From Nitrospira sp. (GTDB taxonomy: Bacteria; Nitrospirota; Nitrospiria; Nitrospirales; Nitrospiraceae): a stretch of DNA of 10,000 nt. The notes under the pieces are model-generated. The model worked only from the letters and a program-made list of their open reading frames with translations, was not told the DNA's origin and ran no database searches. Of this stretch, positions 5,934-10,000 are shown one piece after another. A program made the position numbers and the translations under genes. The stretch is taken from positions 1-10,000 of the forward strand of contig JAIWOH010000052.1 of assembly GCA_020216985.1 (NCBI GenBank), given 5' to 3'. Positions within the stretch are counted from its first letter, which is position 1, and each line of letters begins with the position of its first letter.

Positions 5934-6365
5934 CTACTCCTTCGCCATCACCGCCGTCACAGAACAGGTCTTCTGTTCTTCGTCGATTTGATAGTCGACG
6001 ATCGTGACTCCCAGCAAATACTCCTGAACGATTTCCTCGCGCGTGAGCTCAATATGCTGCTCGGGTTCCTTTCCAGACCGTTCGCGCACCCGATCAACAA
6101 GATGTTCTTTGACCAACACTCGAATCTGTTTGGCCAGATCGGCGCGAGCCGACAGTTCGGCGACGCGGCGACACACCGCTCCTCCCTTGGTCAAATCGCC
6201 CTGGCCTTTGCCGATCCAGTACAGATCGGACGGATAGCGATCACCCCTGGTCTGAGCCAAAGTCTGAGCCGGGGCTTGAGCTGACAGAATCAACACTATC
6301 GTGAGGGCCCAGATGCCCAGATCCCGCGCCGCAATCGAGATTTTTCGCACCGTCGTTCCGGTCAT
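5934..6365 (-). CDS. LPP20-like exported protein
   Basis: This is a 143-residue protein with an N-terminal signal segment (LGIWALTIVLILSAQ, about 16-30) and probable cleavage near residue 33-38. No lipobox cysteine is present at that site, so unlike true LPP20 lipoproteins it is probably periplasmic. The mature part has the LPP20/FlgT-N pattern: YWIGKGQGDL (49-58), an alanine-spaced helix CRRVAELSARADLAKQIRVL (65 onward), LTREEIVQEYLLGVTIVDYQ, and a closing strand CSVTAVMA. Family members include Helicobacter LPP20; biochemical roles are mostly unknown. The ATG (6365-6363) overlaps the TGA (6364-6362) of the upstream gene as ATGA, with GGAGG a few bases before, so translation is coupled. It is the last gene of a two-gene operon. 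Confidence 0.75.
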   Translation of the reverse strand: MTGTTVRKISIAARDLGIWALTIVLILSAQAPAQTLAQTRGDRYPSDLYWIGKGQGDLTKGGAVCRRVAELSARADLAKQIRVLVKEHLVDRVRERSGKEPEQHIELTREEIVQEYLLGVTIVDYQIDEEQKTCSVTAVMAKE

Positions 6366-7387
6366 CGAACCTCCGGATCTCCCTGGAAGGACTTCTCGGC
6401 TCTATCCGGCTCCGCGGAGAAGCGAGAGTGAGGTTCGGACCGTACCGACGAATCGTTCTCGTGCAATGTCGCCCTCTCAGGCGATCGGTAAACGATTTCG
6501 TTCAACGTGCGCGCGCCGCCTTGCGATCCCGGACCGGGCACAAGTTCGTACCGCGGCATGAGGCCGGACTTCCGCGCAGGCATAAAAGGAGCCGGCGACG
6601 GCTGCGAAACCGACTGGCGCCCATTCCCCCCGAGCCTGCTTTCCGCGACACCCATGTGCGGGTTATCGGGATAGAATTCGCGCGCCGCCTGAAGCAAATG
6701 CGCCGTATTGATCCCCTCTCGCAAGACAACCGAGGAAAGCCCCGAGAGGACCAACGCCCAATCGGTCCAGGCTTGCGACAATATGGCGTTGGATTGGACG
6801 CGATACAGTATCTCTCGCCGACGCGCCGCCGCTCCCGCGTGGTCCGCCGTTGAAGCATCAGCCAACGCCCGATTTGCGCGGTCCAGCTCTTGCCGCAGCC
6901 GGTCGGTCTCCCGCTTCAATGCCGCCAACTGCACTCTGGCATCTTCGTTTTTCCGGAGGATCTCGATCGCTTCGATCATGTCCTCCGTATCGATCTCCGC
7001 AAGCAGATCGACCTTGACCACGACGGTCTCACCGTCAACCGATATCGTCAGACGTTGCTCCCGCACCAGCACGACACCGGCCGTGTACGTGCGGATTTCA
7101 TCCTTGGTGAGGTCCATTCCCTTTGTCGCCGTGACGCTTTCCACATAGGTGGCGACCTGCTCAAGCGCGTTTCGCTTGGCCGACTCGGTCGCAAGACGGA
7201 TCGCGTCTTCCTTGGTATCCCGCTCGTCCATCCGATGTTCCCCGCTGGCGGCGACCGTCTTGATCTCGGCGGACACCGACGAGGCAGCCGCAGACGCAGC
7301 GAGAAAAACGAGCGTCCAGACCACGCCCCAGCGCGACGACAGCCGCGAGCCTGACAAAGGAAGCCGCCGAATTCTTCGCCCCTGCAA
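6362..7387 (-). CDS. Exported LPP20/FlgT-N-like domain protein with coiled coil
   Basis: From the TTG at 7387 the product is 341 residues. It has an arginine-rich N-terminus, a hydrophobic segment WTLVFLAASAAASS and a cleavage site after VSA (residue 40), so it should be periplasmic. Residues about 41-134 resemble the LPP20/FlgT-N fold: GEHRMDERDTKEDAIRLA, AKRNALEQVATYV, LTKDEIRTYTAGVVLV and VVVKVDLLAEID. A coiled coil follows (about 143-178, LAALKRETDRLRQELDRA), then a helical part and a proline-rich, probably disordered tail. I chose TTG 7387 because it has AGAGGA upstream and gives a normal signal peptide. The ATG at 7465 would place 26 polar residues before it and overlaps a possible -10. 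The gene is coupled to the downstream LPP20-like gene, whose domain it shares. Confidence 0.75.
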   Translation of the reverse strand: MQGRRIRRLPLSGSRLSSRWGVVWTLVFLAASAAASSVSAEIKTVAASGEHRMDERDTKEDAIRLATESAKRNALEQVATYVESVTATKGMDLTKDEIRTYTAGVVLVREQRLTISVDGETVVVKVDLLAEIDTEDMIEAIEILRKNEDARVQLAALKRETDRLRQELDRANRALADASTADHAGAAARRREILYRVQSNAILSQAWTDWALVLSGLSSVVLREGINTAHLLQAAREFYPDNPHMGVAESRLGGNGRQSVSQPSPAPFMPARKSGLMPRYELVPGPGSQGGARTLNEIVYRSPERATLHENDSSVRSEPHSRFSAEPDRAEKSFQGDPEVR

Positions 7388-7460
7388 GATCGTTCCTCTC
7401 TCGGCAAAAGACCCGCCTATTGCTCTCGGACTCCAAGGCTTTTTACAATCGCCTGGCTTC

Positions 7461-7490
7461 AGCATACCACCGGTAATCCAAAGCGACCAA
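7461..7490 (-). promoter_or_regulatory. Weak promoter candidate for the LPP20-like gene pair
   Basis: On the minus strand TTGGTC (7490-7485) and TATGCT (7466-7461) are separated by 18 bases. The -10 candidate contains the ATG at 7465. If used, that ATG cannot be a start and the leader to TTG 7387 would be about 67 bases. The match is modest. Confidence 0.25.
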
Positions 7491-7516
7491 CAAAACGCGG
7501 TTCATTTTTCGCCGTC

Positions 7517-7546
7517 TTGCCTTCGAGAAAATTCACGTGTTAGGGT
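7517..7546 (+). promoter_or_regulatory. Weak promoter candidate for the 7589 operon
   Basis: TTGCCT (7517-7522), an 18-base spacer and TAGGGT (7541-7546) give four of six matches in each hexamer. It lies about 40 bases before the ATG at 7589. A further TTGACG at 7560 has no suitable -10. The evidence is weak, but some promoter is expected here because the upstream gene is divergent. Confidence 0.2.
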
Positions 7547-7588
7547 ACCGGCCTGGCCGTTGACGTATTCAACTTGTAGGATATTTCC

Positions 7589-8599
7589 ATGGCGGACATC
7601 TTCTTGTCATACCGTTCCATCGCGGCCGGTCTTTTGCTGGCGGGCCGCATGCTCGCGGCCGCCCAGACTTTTGCGACGCCGGTGCCGCCGGATTCGGCCA
7701 CGGGAGCCCCCCCGCCGGCGGAGCATGTAATCCTCTTTGTCTTGGAGGGTTTTGATCGCGATTCGCTGAAAGACGGCCCCATGCCGAATCTCGGCAAGCT
7801 GGTCAAGGACGGATCGGTCACCTGGTCGGCCAGCGGCGTCACGCCCGCGCTCCGACTTCCCACGATGGCGTCGCTGATCACCGGCATGCCGGTCGAAAAA
7901 CACGGCATCACGTGGAACTTCTTTGAAATAAGCCGTGGCTACTACCGCGCACCCAGCCTGTTCGATTATCTCGATGTCAGCGGCGGCCGGGACAGCGCCA
8001 TCTTCTACATGGATGAATCTCTGTACCAACTGGCCAAGCCCGCGCCGTACACGGACCATCAACTGTGCGGCGCGTTGCGTCCGGAGTGCGATTCGACGAA
8101 AATCACGGCGTACATCGAGCAATATCTTGAAAAAGCCACCAGCGGCCATGGATACGGCCACGCGACGCTTGCGGTGCCGGATCTTTTGCTGGTTCATCTT
8201 CCGGAAGCCGGTCGGGCCGGCGTCGCGCACGGATGGAATTCAAAAGAGTACAAACAGGCGTTGCGCGCGGTCGACGGAGCGATTCGATCGGTCCTGGATT
8301 TGTTCAAACACTACAAGCTTTCCGATCGAACCGTCGTAGTCGTGACGGCCCTCAGCGGAAGAGGCTCCGATCCGGGCGCCGAGTCGGCGAACATCGATTC
8401 GCCAACGGTTCCATGGATCGCATCGGGCTCGGGCATCAAGCCGGGGCAAGTCATCCGTCGGCCGGTCTCGATCATCGACACGGGCGCAACGGTCATGCGC
8501 ATGCTCGGACTCGACACCCATACCGAATGGGACAGCAAACCGATCGACGAAATCTTTCAGGTCACGGCTTCTTCGGCCGGACCATCCAACATACGATGA
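7589..8599 (+). CDS. Exported alkaline-phosphatase-superfamily (phosphodiesterase-like) pseudoenzyme
   Basis: This 336-residue protein has a signal peptide (about 1-29, cleavage near TFA) and an alkaline-phosphatase/type I phosphodiesterase fold, shown by VILFVLEGF (47-55), LPTMASLITGMPVEKHGITW (90-109), LLLVHLPEAGRAGVAHGW (199-216), TVVVVTALSGRG (248-259) and a closing RPVSIIDTGATVMRMLGL. Active members read IDG, SVTLPSH, HLADVDxxGH and VTADHG at these places. Here the metal Asp is E53, the nucleophile Thr is R89, the following His is M93, the DxxxH pair is G208/V212, and the DH pair is L255/S256. The scaffold is well preserved, so loss of phosphatase activity with retention of a binding or structural role is the likely reading. 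AGGA lies eight bases before the ATG. It is the first gene of an operon with the next two. Confidence 0.85.
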   Translation: MADIFLSYRSIAAGLLLAGRMLAAAQTFATPVPPDSATGAPPPAEHVILFVLEGFDRDSLKDGPMPNLGKLVKDGSVTWSASGVTPALRLPTMASLITGMPVEKHGITWNFFEISRGYYRAPSLFDYLDVSGGRDSAIFYMDESLYQLAKPAPYTDHQLCGALRPECDSTKITAYIEQYLEKATSGHGYGHATLAVPDLLLVHLPEAGRAGVAHGWNSKEYKQALRAVDGAIRSVLDLFKHYKLSDRTVVVVTALSGRGSDPGAESANIDSPTVPWIASGSGIKPGQVIRRPVSIIDTGATVMRMLGLDTHTEWDSKPIDEIFQVTASSAGPSNIR

Positions 8600-8605
8600 C
8601 GCATC

Positions 8606-9061
8606 ATGCTTTACCAACGCTCCGCACGGCATAGGCTTTCGATATATGGCGGATTATTGATCGGCGTCGCGGTACTGTCCGTCGGCGCGACGTCGGCCGG
8701 CAACCTCCCGCCGGCTCACCTCAAGGAATACCCGATCACGATCGACGCCACCAGCCTGGTTCCCGCGTCATGGTGGCAAGTGCCGGGCGTCACGCCTTCG
8801 ATTTGGGCATCCGATCCGGAATCGCTCGACGCGCCGAAGACCTCCGAGCGTCGCCAACTGTCCTTGAGGCCGGGCAAGTACAAGTTCATCAGCTTTACCT
8901 TTGATTTTCCGTTCACCGTCACGTTGGACGGAACGCTTGAGTTCTCCCGATCGCTCGACCAATGTGTCGAAGGACGCGGGACGCAGACCCTCATCGTGCG
9001 GTGCAAACGGATGTACCCCCACGGGGGTGAGCGGGATTCGTACTACGATCAGACTCCTTGA
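8606..9061 (+). CDS. Exported small protein of unknown function
   Basis: This is a 151-residue protein that I do not recognise. Residues 1-31 form a signal peptide (RLSIYGGLLIGVAVLSVGATSA, basic start, cleavage near TSA|GN), so it should be periplasmic or secreted. The mature part is probably mostly beta strand, with PITIDATSLVPASWW, LSLRPGKYKFISFTF and FTVTLDGTLEF; the LRPGKYKF pattern recalls small beta-sandwich domains. C120 and C133 could form a disulfide. It starts six bases after the stop of the phosphatase-like gene, without a clear Shine-Dalgarno, and its stop overlaps the next start (TGATG). Translation of the three genes is therefore probably linked. The context suggests it works with the pseudo-phosphatase outside the cytoplasm. 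Confidence 0.75.
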   Translation: MLYQRSARHRLSIYGGLLIGVAVLSVGATSAGNLPPAHLKEYPITIDATSLVPASWWQVPGVTPSIWASDPESLDAPKTSERRQLSLRPGKYKFISFTFDFPFTVTLDGTLEFSRSLDQCVEGRGTQTLIVRCKRMYPHGGERDSYYDQTP

Positions 9062-10000
9062 TGACCTCTCCTACGCTCCAAGACTTGCTTGATGCGCTCG
9101 AAGACGTCGATGACGCCACACGCGAGGAAGCGGCCAAAACGTTGTCGGATCGCGCCGACCCTTCGACGATAGATGCGCTGGTTTCCGCCTGCGGTGATGA
9201 TTTCTGGTCCGTGCGCGCTCACGCCGCTTGGGGCTTGGCGAAGATAGGAGGCTCCAAGGGCGTCGAAGCCGTCATCGGCCTGTTCAACGACCCCATCATG
9301 GAAGTCCGAAACCGGGCGGTCGAATCGGCCGTCCACATGGGACCCGCCATTCTGGATCGACTGATCAGCGCCCTCAAAGACGAACGGTGGCGTGTGCGCG
9401 AACATACCGCCAAGGCCTTGGGCGGCATCAAAAATGTCAAGGCCGTCGAGGCCTTGATCATCGCCTGCCGAGACCGTGACGGGGCGGTCAAGAGCGCGGC
9501 GGCCGAGGCGTTGGGCAAGATCGGCGATCCGAAAGCCGTGCCAGCCTTGATCAAGCTCTTTCGCGACTCGTCGAAAATCGTGCGCGAGACGGCCGGCACC
9601 GCGCTGGTGTACATCGGCGAGCCTTCCGTCGATGCCCTGATCGAAGGACTGGGGGACAAGGACTTCGTCGTGCGCTGCCACGCGGCCCGCGCGTTAGGCG
9701 GGATGACCACCGACTATCAAATCGGCCGCACCTGGGTCCGGGAGCCCAAGGTGGTCGACGCCTTGATCGCCGCCTTGAAGGACCCGGACCGGGCCGTGCG
9801 GGAGGACGCCACGATCGCACTCGGCATGATCGGCGACCCACGGGCCGTTGACGCCCTGATCGAAGCTATGAGAGACGGCGCCGTCAAGCGGCATGCCATC
9901 GCCTCGTTGGGCATGATCGGCGATCCGCGCGCGCTCCCGGCCGTGCTCGACGCGCTGAAGGGCAAGGGAATCAAACAGCAGGGCTCTCCGACTCCCGGCT
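9061..10000 (+). CDS. HEAT-repeat protein (PBS-lyase type), continues past right edge
   Basis: An open frame of 313 codons starts at ATG 9061, sharing one base with the previous stop (TGATG), and has no stop before the window ends. After MTSPTLQDLLDALEDVDD the product is built of about nine HEAT repeats of 29-31 residues with the recurring pattern P-x-A-V-x-A-L-I-x-x-L-x-D-x-x-x-x-V-R-x-x-A-x-x-A-L-G-x-I-G-D. Examples are VKSAAAEALGKIGDPKAV, VREDATIALGMIGDPRAV and IASLGMIGDPRAL. Repeat 6 carries an insert of about 11 residues (MTTDYQIGRTWVRE). There is no signal peptide, so it is cytosolic. HEAT arrays bind proteins or nucleic acids as a scaffold. Some PBS-lyase-type repeats act on phycobilins, but nothing else here points to that. 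Coupling to two exported proteins is odd given its location. Confidence 0.9.
   Translation, partial: MTSPTLQDLLDALEDVDDATREEAAKTLSDRADPSTIDALVSACGDDFWSVRAHAAWGLAKIGGSKGVEAVIGLFNDPIMEVRNRAVESAVHMGPAILDRLISALKDERWRVREHTAKALGGIKNVKAVEALIIACRDRDGAVKSAAAEALGKIGDPKAVPALIKLFRDSSKIVRETAGTALVYIGEPSVDALIEGLGDKDFVVRCHAARALGGMTTDYQIGRTWVREPKVVDALIAALKDPDRAVREDATIALGMIGDPRAVDALIEAMRDGAVKRHAIASLGMIGDPRALPAVLDALKGKGIKQQGSPTPG

Noticed and set aside
6428..7354. Plus-strand ORFs opposite the coiled-coil LPP20-like gene
   Set aside because: Arginine-rich products typical of antisense frames in GC-rich coding DNA.
7607..8632. Minus-strand ORFs opposite the pseudo-phosphatase gene
   Set aside because: The plus-strand frame has a signal peptide and family motifs; these are shadows.
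9823..9927. Repeated GGCATGATCGGCGA as a DNA repeat element
   Set aside because: The repeat is explained by the HEAT protein motif (LGMIGDPRA) recurring every 29 codons.
9049..9974. Several minus-strand ORFs across the right end
   Set aside because: They lie antisense to the open HEAT-repeat frame, which has clear repeats, starts at 9061 and runs off the window. The minus-strand products merely mirror the repeats.

Overview
The window looks like chromosomal DNA from a moderately GC-rich Gram-negative bacterium. The cluster rho–rpmE–prfA, together with many Sec/Tat-exported proteins of unknown function, HEAT repeats and a DUF1566 protein, would fit Nitrospira or a relative (Nitrospirota). That assignment is an inference from gene content and not a database result. 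No tRNA, rRNA, CRISPR array, insertion sequence or phage gene was seen.

Layout. (1) Positions 1-2500, minus strand: an information-processing cluster read right to left. It holds a strong sigma70-like promoter with an overlapping inverted repeat (about 2470-2508), a long leader with a possible 66-residue ORF, rho, rpmE (zinc-type L31), a terminator-like hairpin, and the 5' part of prfA, which runs off the left edge. (2) 2591-3357, plus strand: two small cytosolic genes, a DUF2203 protein and a YciI-like protein. (3) 3421-4731, minus strand: a large protein resembling the alpha/beta-hydrolase (lipase) fold in which the nucleophile serine appears to be glycine. (4) 4732-5819, plus strand: a long leader with a promoter candidate, a nested hairpin and a 46-codon ORF behind a strong Shine-Dalgarno, then a Tat-type exported DUF1566 protein. 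(5) 5934-7387, minus strand: two translationally coupled exported genes (ATGA overlap), both with LPP20/FlgT-N-like domains. (6) 7589-10000 and beyond, plus strand: a compact three-gene operon of an exported alkaline-phosphatase-superfamily protein, a small exported protein of unknown function, and a cytosolic HEAT-repeat protein that runs off the right edge.

The most notable observation is that the alkaline-phosphatase-fold protein keeps the family framework but has lost the nucleophile and nearly all recognisable metal ligands, so it looks like a secreted pseudoenzyme. It is co-transcribed with an unrecognised periplasmic protein and a HEAT-repeat scaffold. A second apparent pseudo-hydrolase lies at 3421-4731. 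The rho leader (promoter/operator, small ORF, C-rich tract, two in-frame starts each with its own Shine-Dalgarno) is a good candidate for rho autoregulation. Everything else is ordinary housekeeping or hypothetical content.
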